DNA of 64,000 nt from Bubalus kerabau (lineage: Eukaryota > Chordata > Mammalia > Artiodactyla > Bovidae). The DNA lies in assembly GCF_029407905.1 (NCBI RefSeq), contig NC_073642.1:8060001-8124000 (forward strand). Reading direction: 5' to 3'. The notes under the pieces were generated by a model, which made no database searches, was not told where the DNA came from, and saw only the letters and a program-made list of their open reading frames with translations. Position numbers and translations under genes: made by a program. Positions 12,565-24,094 of the stretch are shown piece after piece; position 1 is the first letter of the stretch; every line of letters begins with the position of its first letter.

Positions 12565-12870
12565 GGGCTTCCCTCATAGCTCGGTTGGCAAAGAATCTGC
12601 CTGCAATGCAGGAGACCCCTAGTTTGATCCCTGGTTTGGGAAGTTCCCCTGGAGAAGGGATAGGCTACCCACTCCAGTATTCTTGTGCTTCCCTGGTGGC
12701 TCAGCTGGTAAAGAATCTGCCTGCAATGCGGGAGACCTGGGTTCAATCCCTGGATTGGGAAGATCCCCTGGAGAAGGGAAAGGTTACCCACTCCAGTATT
12801 CTAGCCTGGAGAATTCCATGGACTTTATAGTCCATGGGGTCAGAAAGAGTCGGACATGACTGACTGACTT
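12565..12870 (+). mobile_element. Bov-tA SINE with duplicated tRNA head (dimeric)
   Basis: A first unit (12565-12685) contains the tRNA head and the start of the Bov-A part. A second tRNA head then starts at 12686 and runs through a full Bov-A unit. One target-site duplication encloses both units (TCTACTGGAGTAT at 12552, TTACTGGAGTAT at 12871), so the dimer inserted as one piece. Confidence 0.88.
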
Positions 12871-12930
12871 TTACTGGAGTATAGCTGCTTTACAATGTAG
12901 TGTTCGTTTCTACTGTACAAAGTGAATCGG
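12871..12930 (-). mobile_element. L1 3' end, antisense
   Basis: TACTGGAGTATAGCTGCTTTACAATG... is the reverse of a common artiodactyl L1 3' end. It is the target of the SINE at 12565. Confidence 0.5.
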
Positions 12931-13021
12931 GTGTTTAAATTAGGAATGTCTTGCTGGAAAACAAATTCGCAATTCTCTATCAAAATATAAAGTATATGTT
13001 TTTTCGACTCTGCCCCTGCCC

Positions 13022-13051
13022 CGCAAAAAACAAAAACAAAAACAAAAAACC
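13022..13051 (+). repeat. (CAAAAA)n simple repeat
   Basis: Short A-rich tandem repeat of CAAAAA units. Confidence 0.75.
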
Positions 13052-13284
13052 ACTGATGTAAAGTATTACAGGTTTCTTCTGTATCTGTATCCTACCCTGT
13101 TAGACATTTTTATTGGTTACTTTTATAAAGATACTGAGGACTTGCTTTTCAAATATGCAAGTGATTTAAAAGTGGGAAGGATAGCTAACTTGACAGCTGA
13201 CAGAATCATGACTGAAAGTGATTTCATACCTATTTACTGGCAAATAATTTAAAGTTTCACAAAGGCAAGTTTCAGGATAAAATG

Positions 13285-13650
13285 TTACTGGCAACTCTCT
13301 CTAGGTGGGAGTGTGAATTGTTACAACCCCTATGGAGAATCATATACATTCCCCCAAACCAGCAATTCTACTCTGATGAACGCAGCCTAGATAGGAACAA
13401 CTCTTCCCTTGTGCCCTCAGGGTAACCTTTCATCTGAGCAGCTCTGCCCAGGGCTCCCAGTCACCTCCAGTTTAACTTCAACATGCCAGAAAAACACCAT
13501 TTGCAGTGTGTGCCATGATGTGAAAAGGATTGGGGAGCACTGCCTTAAAAAAGCTCTCACACATAAGCACCAACATGTACAAACAACGTTAAATGCAACA
13601 ATCGCAAATAGAAGCTACATCAACAACATCCATCACCTCAGTAGCAGAGA
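13285..13650 (+). mobile_element. Possible decayed L1 3' region
   Basis: Phrases such as the CAATTCTACTC block resemble the sense L1 tail seen at 11320-11470, but similarity is weak and intermittent. Confidence 0.3.
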
Positions 13651-13992
13651 GCACACTTAACACCCAGATCTGAGTTTCTAAATACCACTCTCCAAAGGAA
13701 GAACAGAACGATCCTGGAACTACTTATGATGCCAGAAAATAAGGAAGTGCTCAAAAAAAGATACGCATGTTTCAAAAAGACACAGGAGCCAACCAGAAGG
13801 AGCTCTCAATGGCGAACAATGGAACAATCTGAACAACAAAGTAATAACAGCATTGGATTATGACTCATAGAATAAAATAAATATCCGAGAGTTCTTATTG
13901 GCATGAATATATAAAAGAGGAGGAATTCTTTACAGAATTCCAATTCGTAAATGTAGAAACGATGAAGGAAATACAAATGGCATAATTAGCAT

Positions 13993-14152
13993 GCTGCTGC
14001 TGCTAAGTCGCTTCAGTCGTGTCCGACTCTGTGCGACCCCATAGATGGCAGCCTACCAGGCTCCGCCGTCCCTGGGATTCTCCAGGCAAGAACACTGGAG
14101 TGGGTTGCCATTTCCTTCTCCAATTCATGAAAGTGAAAACTGAAAGTGAAGT
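13993..14152 (-). mobile_element. Bov-A SINE, single unit
   Basis: One Bov-A monomer on the minus strand with a (GCT)n tail at the left. It stops within the inter-unit linker (GAAAGTGAAGTC), so it is truncated compared with the dimeric Bov-A2. Confidence 0.9.
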
Positions 14153-14867
14153 CATACATCATATTAATTACTGTTGAAGGCAAGATCCACCAATGGATGC
14201 CCAAGATGTGAAGTGAGAAGAAAGAGCATAGTGACGTTGCTTCAAAGTATCTCCAAAAACACTTATCAATTACAAGGGGAAAATACAAAGTGGAGAAATT
14301 CTAGCCAACAGGTTAACCAAGAGATCAAGGTTAAACCACTAGTAACAAGACACAGCAGTATTATGCACCTCCCAATATGATGCACTGAGGAGGACATAAG
14401 ATCACTTCTGTGACATTCTTGTTAAAAACGTAAAACTCTAATCACAAGGAAACAGGAAACTCTATATTCAGTCTTTTCTTGTGCTAAATTTCTAGGGTTC
14501 TGAAGGTAATGAAGCAGCACCAATAGTTTCCCGAAAATTTCATTATGAGCAAAGTATAAAAGGTAACTACAGGTAAGACTAGAAGACAGAAAAATTTAAT
14601 TCCCCACAACATTACAAATAATGGGTGTGTCTTAAAATGCACACCACATATCATATACATGCATATTTAAGAAATGACTTAAGCAAGAATATCAAATTCT
14701 CATAGCATAATGTCTTAGGGTCCTATGAAGGATACAATGTGACAAGTCTTTCTCCCTTGGGTAACTAGATAATATAGTCCTTTCTGCTTAAAGTTTGACT
14801 ATGGGAAGCAGCGAACACTTCTCTCCACCTTCCACTCCAGGTGTGTGCCTTTTCCCTCTCACTCTCT
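14153..14867. other. Unassigned AT-rich DNA
   Basis: No recognised repeat, exon or RNA gene. The short open frames here show no domain or composition signal. Confidence 0.5.
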
Positions 14868-14955
14868 TTTCATTCATTCAATATTAACTGAACTAGCCAT
14901 GTGAAAGGCAGGGCACCAAGAGCTGTAGGAAATACAGAGATAAGATTAACCACCT
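14868..14955 (-). mobile_element. L2-like fragment
   Basis: CATTCATTCAATATTAACTG...AAGGCAGGGCACCAAG resembles the reverse of the conserved L2 3' end (ATTCATTCAA...GCCAGGCAC). Short and diverged. Confidence 0.45.
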
Positions 14956-15287
14956 TCTGTTCCAAAACTGCTTCCATTTTCAGATGCTTTTAAAAACAGG
15001 AGCTCTGAAACTTTTCCAGTTTTACCTTTCTTATTACAGTGGAATCACTGGCCTGGCTCAACTAACTACATCCTCCTTGAAAGTTGAAGTTGGTAAAAGA
15101 GACTTTTCCATCCTAATTTTCATGAAAATCATCTCTTTACTTGTCTTTTTACTTTTACCATTCAATTAAGAATCCTTATAACTATATTAAATTTTTATTA
15201 TATTATATATAATACATTAACATATATTACATTAAGTATTATTTCATTTTGCTTATTTCAGAATTTTATATAAGTAGAATCATATAA

Positions 15288-15568
15288 CGGAGAAGGCAAT
15301 GGCAACCCACTCCAGTACTCTTGCCTGGAAACTCCCATGGACGGAGGAGCCTGGTAGGCTGCAGTCCATGGGGTCGCGAAGAGTCAGACACGACTGAGCG
15401 ACTTCACTTTCCCTTTTCACTTTCATGCATTGGAGAAGGAAATGGCAACCCACTCTAGTGTTCTTGACTGGAAAATCCCAGGGACGGGGGAGCCTGGTGG
15501 GCTGCCGTCTCTGGGGTCGCACAGAGTCGGACACGACTGAAGCGACTTAGCAGCAGCAGCTTAGCAGC
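15288..15568 (+). mobile_element. Bov-A2 SINE (dimeric)
   Basis: Complete two-unit Bov-A2 ending in an AGCAGCAGC tail. Perfect 12-bp target-site duplication AGAATCATATAA at 15276-15287 and 15569-15580. It inserted into antisense L1 sequence. Confidence 0.95.
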
Positions 15569-15580
15569 AGAATCATATAA

Positions 15581-16445
15581 TGTACAGTCTTTTGTGACTG
15601 GTTTCTGTTACTCAAAGTTTCTGTAACTCAAAGTTATATTAGTGAGGTTCAAACATACTATGGAATGTAATTGCATACTTCTTTTCATTGTCATCTAATA
15701 TTTCAGTTTATGAATTATTCCACTTTGTGAATTAACCAGTTTCAACCATTCTATTGTTAAAGGACCTTCTGCTGTCTCTAGCTGGAGACAATTATGAACA
15801 TTACAAGTTTGAGGAACGTCACTACACATGCCCTCTGGTTCATACACAGAGTAAACCCGGGAGAATGGCTCCATCAGAGCACGCGTGTCATCAACATACA
15901 GCATGAAGCCCCTGCTGCTCCACAGGCTCATAAATGCTTAGTTCTCTCCATCTTTAAGTGAACTGGGCTGCGTCGGGAAGATCTCCTGGAGGAGGGAATG
16001 GTAACCCCCTCCAGTACTCTTTCCTGGAGAACTCCATGGACAGAGGAGCCTGGTGGGCTATAGGCCATGGGGTCGCAGAGTTGGATATGAATGACTGACT
16101 AACACATTCATGTATTGTGGTTTAATTTGCATATCCCTGATAACTAACAAAGCATAGCATATTAGCATCTGTTTATTGGACATTTGTACTTCCTCTTTAG
16201 AAAAGTACCTGTTCAAGCCTCCTGCCAATTCTCTGAGCTGGGTTGTTGACCTTTTTCATACTGATTTGCCAGTTCATCGTGGATAAAACTCCTTTGTCAG
16301 TTATATGTATTGCAAATATCTTCTCTCGTGGTAAGGCATATCTTTTCATTATTTGATGATCTATATCAAGATGGCACAAACTATGCTCCACATGCTAATT
16401 CTGTCCCGCTCTCTACTTTTGTATATAAAGTTTCACTTATTACAC
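15581..16445 (-). mobile_element. L1 3' region, antisense, decayed
   Basis: Antisense L1-like phrases (for example GTGGTTTAATTTGCATATCCCTG at 16119 onward, and the TTATGAATTATTCCAC block near 15710). A SINE piece interrupts it at 15969-16105. Confidence 0.6.
15969..16105 (+). mobile_element. Bov-tA SINE, 5'-truncated
   Basis: Begins inside the tRNA-derived region (GTCGGGAAGATC) and continues through the Bov-A unit to GACTAACACA. The head is missing. Confidence 0.88.
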
Positions 16446-16646
16446 ATCATTAAAATACTGTCCCTTTGTCTGCTTTCATGCTGCAAAGACAGAGGTAAGT
16501 AGCTGGGAGAAGACAGTACCGCCAGAGCAACTGGCCCTTCACAGAAAAAAGTGTGCTAACCATTGACCTAGGTAATGAAAATGCTTTTTCAATTTCTCAT
16601 GTCAATTTTTCATCAATCTTTCCCTTTATATCTATGTATTTTGTAC

Positions 16647-16922
16647 TCTCGGAGAAGACAATGGCACCCCACTCCAGTACACTTACCTGGAAAATCCCAT
16701 GGATGGAGAAGCCTGGTGGGTTGCAGTCCATGGGGTCGCTAGGAGTCGGACACGACTGAGCGACTTCACTTTCTCTTTTCACTTTCATGCATTGGAAGAG
16801 GAAATGGCAACCCACTCCAGTGTTCTTGCCTGGAGAATCCCAGGGACGGGGAGCCTGGTGTGCTGCCATCTCTGGGGTCACACAGAGTCGGACACGACTG
16901 AAGTGACTTAGCATAGCATAGC
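16647..16922 (+). mobile_element. Bov-A2 SINE (dimeric)
   Basis: Two Bov-A units with an AGCATAGCATAGC tail. Target-site duplication ATTTTGTAC at 16638-16646 and 16923-16931. Confidence 0.93.
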
Positions 16923-17010
16923 ATTTTGTACCCTGTTTTAAGAAGTCCCTACTCTGAGGACATGAAGAAATTCACCTGCATTATTCAGTCCAGGGGAATT
17001 ACTAGTTATG

Positions 17011-18112
17011 TTGTTGTTGTTATTCAGTCATTCAGTCTTGTCCGACTCTTTGCAACCCTATGGACTGCAGCACGCCAGGCTTCCCTGTCCTTCACTATCT
17101 CCCAGAGCTTGCTCAAATTCATGTCGCTCAAATAGGTGATGCCATCCAACCATCTCGTCCTCTGTTGTGCCCTTCTCCTCCCACCTTCAATCTTTCCCAG
17201 CATCAGGATCTTTTCTAATGAGTTGGCTCTTCGCATCAGGTGGCCAAAGTATTGGAGATTCAGCTTCAGCATCAGTCCTTCCATTGAATATTCAGGATTG
17301 ATTTCCTTTAGGATTGACTGGCTTGATCTCCTATGCCAGCAAATTTAGAAAACTCAGTAGTGGCCACAGGACTGGAAAGGTCAGTTTTCATTCCAATCCC
17401 AAAGAAAGACAATGCCAAAGAACGTTCAAATTACCACACAATTGCACTCATTTCACGCGCTAGCAAAGTAATACTCAAAATTCTCCAAGCTAGGCTTTAA
17501 CAGTATGTGAACCGAGAACTTTCAAGTGTTCAAGCTGGATTTAGAAAAGGCAGAGGAACCAGAGAACAAACTGCCAGCATCCAATGGATCACTAAAAAAG
17601 CAAGAGAATTCCAGAAAAACATCTACTTCTGCTTCATTGACTACGCTAAAGCCTTTGTGTGGACCACAACAAACTATGGAAAATACTTAGAGCAATGGGA
17701 ATGCCAGACCACCTTAACTGCCTCCTGAGAAACCTGTATGCAGGTCAAGAAGCAACAGTTAAAACCAGACATGGAACAACAGACTGGTTCAAAATTGGGA
17801 AAGGAGTACGTCAAGGTTATATACTGTATACTTATTTAACTTCTATGCAGAGTACATCATGTGAAATGCAGGGCTGGATGAAGCTGGAATCAAGATTGTT
17901 GGGAGAAATATCAATAACCTCAGATATGCAGATGACACCACCCTTATGGCAGAAGTGAAGAGGAACTAAAAAGAACTTCTTGATGAAGGTGAAAGAGGAG
18001 AGTGAAAAAGCTGGCTTAAAACTCAACATTCAAAAAACAAAGATCAAGGCATCTGGTCCCATCACTTCATGGCAAATAGATAGGGAAACAGTGGAAACAG
18101 TGACAGAGTTTA
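17011..18112 (-). mobile_element. BovB LINE with 5' inversion
   Basis: 17011-17332 is the BovB 3' end on the minus strand, with a GTT-type tail at 17011. It is joined at about 17331 to 17331-18112, an upstream RT segment on the plus strand, running from the W-K-T-Q-Q-W-like region past Y-A-D-D to the segment before V-A-D-F. This order (more 5' piece inverted, its 5' limit at the junction) is that of twin priming during target-primed reverse transcription. About 330 bp of BovB are missing between the two pieces. Confidence 0.88.
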
Positions 18113-18149
18113 GTTTGACTGCACTGTGGTAATACAACAGTATGATTTC

Positions 18150-18300
18150 ACTTCTTCCTTGATTTCTGTAAATGTTCCATGTGCTTGAAAAGAATATTTT
18201 TTCTTCAGCTGTAGAATATGTTATTCTATAAACCCCATTAAGTTAACTTCACATTTGAAAGACAGGTTATGCAAATAATTTGAGGCCTAGAATGTCATCT
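18150..18300 (-). mobile_element. Possible L1 fragment, antisense
   Basis: ATGTTCCATGTGCTTGAAAAGAATAT resembles the antisense L1 phrase near 4250-4285. Short, low certainty. Confidence 0.4.
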
Positions 18301-19174
18301 TTCTCCTGAGAATACTTCTATTTGCTTCCATCAGGCATTTGGGGATATAAGCAACCTAAAATGCAATGTCAGAAATTTTCATGTTTTTCTGGGCATGTGG
18401 CTGCCCAGACAACTGGAAGCTGGGCTGCAATCCATGCAAGGCCTGCTTTAATTTCATACTCTCCTTATGAAATATTTTACCTGCAAAAATACTTCAGCAT
18501 ATATCCTAACAGATAAGGACTTTTTAAAACAAACCCACAATACCATTACTGCACTTAATAAAATCAAGAATTTCTTAATACCATCTAATAACTCTATCCA
18601 CGTTCAATTTTTCCTGATAGTCAAAGAAACTGTGTTTTTGTAACTAGTTTATTTAAGTCAAAATATGAACAAAGTCCAACAGCTGCATTTGGTTGATAAG
18701 ATTTCTAAGTCTTTTAACATTCCTAACAGTTCTCTTTTTTTTTCTCTCACATTTTCACTTCCTTTAAAAAGTGGGTATTTGTCACAAAATTTCCAACATT
18801 CTAAATTTGACTTATTGTGTTTTCATGGTGTCATTTAAAATATTTATTTACCCCTTGTATTCCCTGTAAACTGGTAGCTAGAGAAGCTTAAACAGACTGA
18901 GGTTCAATTTTCTTTGCTAAGATTATATCTTAGGGGGAGGGCTATATACTCCTGATTGCATCACACTGGGAAGGATATAGTATCTGCTTGACCCAGTTCT
19001 GGTGATGTTTAGATTAATCAGTGGATTCAAGTGTCATTGGCCTGATCCATCCAATGCAAAGTTCCTTATCAACCTTTGACCTCATGGTTCAGGAAGCTAT
19101 GATCTTTGCTGGAATCTATTACTTCATTAGATATTACAAAACATTGGTTTTTCTAACTGCATCATCCCTGCTAT
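18301..19174. other. Unassigned DNA
   Basis: No recognised repeat or exon. Composition is ordinary intron-like AT-rich sequence. Confidence 0.5.
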
Positions 19175-19187
19175 ATTTATTAGCTAT

Positions 19188-19460
19188 CTGCTATCTGCTA
19201 AGTTGCTTCAGTCGTATCCGACTCTGTGCGACCCCACAGACAGCAGACCACCAGGCTTCCCCATCCCTGGGATTCTCCAGGCAAGAACACTGGAGTGGGT
19301 TGCCATTTCCTCCTCCAATGCATGAAAGTGAAAAGTGAAAGTCAAGTCGCTCAGTTGTGTCCGACTCTAGCGACCCCATAGACTGCAGCCTACCAGGTTC
19401 CTCCGTCCATGGGATTTTCCAGGCAAAAGTACTGGAGTGGGGTGCCATTGCCTTCTCCGA
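19188..19460 (-). mobile_element. Bov-A2 SINE (dimeric)
   Basis: Two units on the minus strand. Target-site duplication ATTTATTAGCTAT (19175-19187) and ATTTATTAACTAT (19461-19473). Confidence 0.93.
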
Positions 19461-19473
19461 ATTTATTAACTAT

Positions 19474-20690
19474 GCTATGCTATGTTATTCCATATTGAAA
19501 AACTCTCCTTCATTCAACCATTTAGATACTCTGAAATAAAACTGGGTTAAAAAAGGCATAATTATGTTTCTTTCCCTTTAAATTTTTTCAAAGAACAAGT
19601 TGGGACCTTATCAACCTCCAACTAGTATTTTTTTTTTTAAGAAGCATCATTATGAACTCACAAAAGTTTATGTATCTGATGTGTTTTTAATTCACTTCAG
19701 TCATTATTCTTTTTGATGGTCAAATTGTTCAGTGTTGATACCTCTATTATTTTCACAGGACCCTAACAGTCTTGATTGGTTTTCTGGTCTCTGGCAGAAG
19801 GAGTCCCAGGCATGTATCTTTCATGCTGTGCCTCACTCAACCAAGCAACTCAGGTTTGTTTCCGTGTAGAATGATTTGTAGCAGCTGCAGTGGCTTCAGC
19901 CTGGGAACTCTTACTCTGTTGTTAGCTCACCAGGGTCTTCAAAACGGGAATTTTTTTCCTCCAGTTTCTCTAACTGTCCTTAACAGAGGGTCAGACTGAA
20001 TTCTTCATTCTGCCAATTTTGTATGCAGAAGTCCCCAAGTAAGTAAAGCAGACAGCACAAGGAAACAGACTAATAGGATAATTTATTAGTGGAAGAGAGG
20101 ACAAAATCAGCTTTTTAAAGACCACTGTCTTCCACTGTATGTCATAAAATGGAAGACTAGCTCAGCATAATCAACTAAACTGTGGTAGAATTTGGAAAAG
20201 AGATTCAGATCACGGTTCAGAGAGGTTTTGTTCCTGAACCCAGAAGTTGGTTCCAAAACTAATTTTCAATTAGTTTCAATTCAGCCATCAAAGAAGCTGC
20301 AAAATATCACACTGGCACTGGACTAAGAGCAAAAGAGAAAAGGAAAATAACCATTAACAGGTCTAATTAGTGTGTTTAGCAGTGGCAGCAAAATGAGGAG
20401 CCAGATAACACCCACCAACACACAGTCTGGATACCAAAATTCTTATACAATGGAATGAACAAGTTTTTAACACTCCAAATGCTAAGCATATACATCTAAA
20501 GTTGAGGTTAAAAGGGAGAGATTCTACAGGGAAAAAGACAAGGGCATTCTTTAATAGAATTCTTTTCACAGCAAAAACAGTCAAAAATTATTTTTGGTAG
20601 ATGGCTGACATACTAAAACATACTAAACTTCATTATACGACTCCAACCATTTTTGCCCCCAGTCTCCTCCACAAGAAACAGTGTTAAAAG
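19474..20690. other. Unassigned DNA
   Basis: About 1.2 kb without a repeat, exon or RNA gene that I recognise. Open frames up to 75 codons show no motif. Confidence 0.5.
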
Positions 20691-20694
20691 ACCT

Positions 20695-20925
20695 TGGCAG
20701 TAACAAGCAGGCCTCAGATGAGAGGCCTTGGATGAGAGCACAGCCCTTGGCCAACTCGACCTTGGCTGCAGCCTTGTGAGACCCTAAGCAGGTTAATTTA
20801 GCTAAGCTGTGCCTAGACTCCTAATTCACAGACACTAAGATAATAAATGTGTGGTTTTATAAACTGCTAAATTTGTGGTCATTTGTTATCCAGCATTAGA
20901 TAACTAATGTAGTATCACAAGCTAG
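20695..20925 (+). mobile_element. Old LTR-like mammalian repeat
   Basis: Contains CCTTGTGAGACCCTAAGCAG, the AGATAATAAATGTGTG polyadenylation-type box and the terminal CAGCATTAGATAACTAATG, an arrangement shared with the copy at 61312-61876. The two look like one ancient family, probably an LTR; the family is not assigned. Confidence 0.55.
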
Positions 20926-21014
20926 AACATGATTTTAATTTAATTTCCTCAACATGTAAATCTTTGCATTAGATACTTTTCAAGGAAACATGGATAAATT
21001 TCTGGTAACAGCTT

Positions 21015-21178
21015 AGAAAAGGCACTGGATTGAAAAACAAAAGACAGGGTGTAAGGCACGGTTCTACCTTACTAAGCAAACTTGCGTTAAGTTTCACAAC
21101 CTCTCAGGGCCTCAAGATTCCTTATTTGTAATCAGGGATAAAACCTGCCCTTACAAAGCATGAAATAAACCAAAATCC
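21015..21178 (+). mobile_element. MIR SINE
   Basis: Diverged MIR core: a TCACAACCTCTCAGGGCCTCA segment followed by TTATTTGTAATCAGGGATAA, in the order expected for a sense MIR. Confidence 0.65.
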
Positions 21179-21182
21179 AACT

Positions 21183-21398
21183 GCCTCTCATCAACAGTTC
21201 TGCTACCACTCTAGTGTAAACCACCATCCTCTCTCCCTGGCTTATTTTAGCAGATTCCTGACTCATCTCTCAGTTTTTGTCCTTGGCTCCTTCTTTACAC
21301 AAGTTGCTTGCGTGATCCTTTTAAATCTAAGTCAGATGATATCACTCTTGTGCTCAAAATCTTCCAGTGGCCTTCCATCACATCTGGAATAAGTGTGA
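21183..21398 (+). mobile_element. L2 LINE 3' fragment
   Basis: GTGATCCTTTTAAATCTAAG followed by GTCAGATGATATCACTCTTG and CCAGTGGCCTTCCATCACAT match the conserved L2 3' region, sense. Confidence 0.7.
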
Positions 21399-21527
21399 TT
21401 TTACTTCTTTTTTTTTTTTTGATTGATTTTATTTTATTTATTTTATTTTAATTTTATTTCCAAAATCACATTTTGGAAATATGTGATTTGGAAATTTGGA
21501 AATGTGATTTCCAAAATGGCCAAGTCT

Positions 21528-22143
21528 TTAGTAAGTATGGCCATTCATCCCTTGGTTTACGAGGGGGGCCTAGTCCCAGGACCCGCACAGATATCAAAAT
21601 CTTTGGATGCTGAAGTCCCTTAATGTAAAATGCAGCAGTATTTACATATAACCCATGTATATCCTCCCATATATTTTAATTGATCTCCAGATTACTTATC
21701 ATATTTATGCTATGCTAAGTCGCTTCAGTCTTGTCCGACTCTGTGCGACCCCATAGACGGCAGCCCACCAGGCTCCCCCTCCCTGGGATGTCCAGGCAAG
21801 AACACTGGAGTGGGTTGCCATTTCCTTCTCCAGTGCATGAAAGTGAAAAGTGAAAGTGAAGTTGCTCAGTCGTGCCCAACTCTTAGCAACCCCATGGACT
21901 GCAGCCTACCAGGCTCCTCTGTCCCTGGGATTTTCCAGGCAAGAGTACTGGAGTGGGGTGCCATTGCCTTCTCCACTTATCATATCTAACACAATGTAAA
22001 TGCTGGGTAAATAGTTGCCAGTGCTGCAAATTCAAGTTTTGTTTCTTAGAACTTCCTGGAATTTTTCCCCCAAATATTTTCCACCCACTGTTGGTTGAAT
22101 CCACAGACAGAGAATCCACAGATACACAGGCCCAACTGTTTAG
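21528..22143 (-). mobile_element. Tigger/MER2-like DNA transposon relic
   Basis: A non-autonomous element of the Tc1/mariner-pogo type. The left terminus (TTGGTTTACGAGGGGGGCC) and right side (TTGGTTGAATCCACAGACAG...CCCAACTGTT) match the family's characteristic ends. A Bov-A2 at 21705-21974 splits it with a clean target-site duplication. No transposase ORF is present. Confidence 0.7.
21705..21974 (-). mobile_element. Bov-A2 SINE (dimeric)
   Basis: Two units on the minus strand. Perfect 11-bp target-site duplication ACTTATCATAT at 21694-21704 and 21975-21985, inside the Tigger-like relic. Confidence 0.94.
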
Positions 22144-22145
22144 TA

Positions 22146-22602
22146 CAGATGATCCCTGATTTAAAATGGTTCAATCTACATTTTTCAACTTAACAATACT
22201 GCAAAAGGAATACACATTCAGTAGAAACTGCACTCTGAATTTTGATCTCATAAACCTCGTGTGACGCTGGGCCATGGCAGTGAGCCACAGGTCCCAGTCA
22301 GTCACACACGCAGGGTAAACAACAGGTACATTTACAACCATTCTGTACTCAACAACCATGCTGTTCTTCACTTTTAGTACAGTTTTCAATAAATTACATG
22401 AGATAGTCAATACCATATTATAAAACAGGCTTTGTGTTAGATGATTTTGCCCAACTGGAGGCTATGTAACTGTTCTGAGTACGTTTAAGGTAGGCTAGAT
22501 TAGGCTACAGTGTTCAGTAGGTTAGGTTTATTAAATGCATTTTCTACTTAACAAACTTTTCAACTTACAATGGCTTATTAGGATGTGACTCCATCAAAAA
22601 AG
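22146..22602 (+). mobile_element. Second pogo/Tigger-like DNA transposon relic
   Basis: Runs from TACAGATGATCCCTGATTTA to ATTAGGATGTGACTCCATC and includes the family-typical TTGTGTTAGATGATTTTGCC and AAGGTAGGCTAGATTAGGCT. It abuts the previous DNA transposon. Former CpGs are largely TG/CA, as expected for old DNA. Confidence 0.65.
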
Positions 22603-23492
22603 AACCCTACATGTTGCACTTTAGCAAAAATCTCAATTGTAGTACCTTTAATTTAATTTTAAAACTGAATGGGTGATGGAAGTCAGAAGAGCAATTACCC
22701 TTAGAAGAGGGGTGAGAGTGTCTAGAAAGAAGCACAAGCAGGTTTCTGGGGTTCTGGTTACAAAAAATATATTTGGTGAAAATTCACTGAGTATTACTTT
22801 AAATCTGTGTACTTTCCCATATGTAATGACTTCTACAGTTTTAAAACATGAATGAATGAATTAGAATTTTTGATTCCCCTTTAAAAGCTATACTTCAGGT
22901 TTCCCATCTTTTAAAAAAAAGTGAAAAAAAACTTAAAAAACCCTATTCTGTCTGACTATTGTGTCGATTAACAGAGAAAAAGAGTTAAGCAGTTAGCATG
23001 CCTGGCCTACTTTAAACACTTACTAAATGTACTAACAATAATAACAGTCTCTTGGTTATCTGGAGAGTTACCACTTTTTAGAGTAACTGTTAATGATTAT
23101 TACTACTCACAATAACAACAGCATGAATACATTTAAGAAATTTAAATTACTAAGACATAGCAAAAATATCTACATACTAGATCTTCACTAATGTTCAGAA
23201 TTAGAGTAACCCAGAGATGTCACTTTAAGCCTCTGACAACAGAGAGCTCACCACTGCTCATCCCTGTCAGGGAAACCCTGTAAGAACAGCTGCTTCTCTC
23301 CCCCAGGAGAGCAAAGGAAGGCCAAGGGCACGGGAACAATGAGCCCGTCTCCACTGGGGTGCAAGGCAGGGCGCCAAGAGGGAGGGACCCTGAGCACTGG
23401 GACCAGGCCTGATTTAGATGCTCGCAAGTCATTTAAAGACTCTTGTTTAGACTGGCAACATTCTGACCACTTTGGGTAGAAATGTGTGTCTC
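22603..23492. other. Unassigned DNA with a G/C-richer patch
   Basis: Mostly AT-rich. 23225-23440 is more G/C-rich with open frames on the minus strand (70 and 115 codons), but without a recognised domain. Confidence 0.45.
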
Positions 23493-23540
23493 TTGCATTG
23501 CAGGCAGATTCTTTACCATCTGAACCATCAGGGAAGTTCC
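23493..23540 (-). mobile_element. tRNA-SINE head fragment
   Basis: Only the tRNA-derived head in reverse (TTGCATTGCAGGCAGATTC...CATCAGGGAAGTTCC) is present. Confidence 0.8.
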
Positions 23541-24094
23541 TTGTGAGGTTTAGTATTATTATATTTTGGATTGCATTTACACAATGGGAAATCATATTGA
23601 TCTTAAAGTCAATGTAATTTGACTACAGGCTGTATTAAATCCATTTTGTTCTAATTGTGAACTAATAACTGCTTTAAGTATGACTACAATGCACATTGTA
23701 TCCTCCTCCACACACCACCTATAGTCTCTCAAGTATTGGAATTACTTGAGAATTACTTGGAATTACATTCCTATTTGTCAAAAGCCTTATAGGAAATGAG
23801 AGATTCTCATTCAATTTTCTTTCAGTGAAATTACACTTCAGAATATGTCCCAGTGTTTATAAATAGTCTAAAGGCAATTAAAAAAAGATCACCAGCATAG
23901 ACAGCTGGTCCTCATCTGACAATGAAAGACAATGGCCAGAATAAATACATAAAGGTTTAAAGAAGAAAAGACGCCTAATCCTTGGGCCTCAAGGCTCTTC
24001 CCCAAATTCTAAGGCAATAGACCTTAAGAAGACCAAGGGGAAAAAAAAGAAAAGAAGACCAGGAATATGTCAATTAAGAAGCAGCAGCAAAAAG

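Noticed and set aside
12585..12830. tRNA-like sequence with possible A and B boxes
   Set aside because: It is the tRNA-derived head of Bov-tA SINEs, not a folding, functional tRNA gene; the same holds for the other Bov-tA copies.
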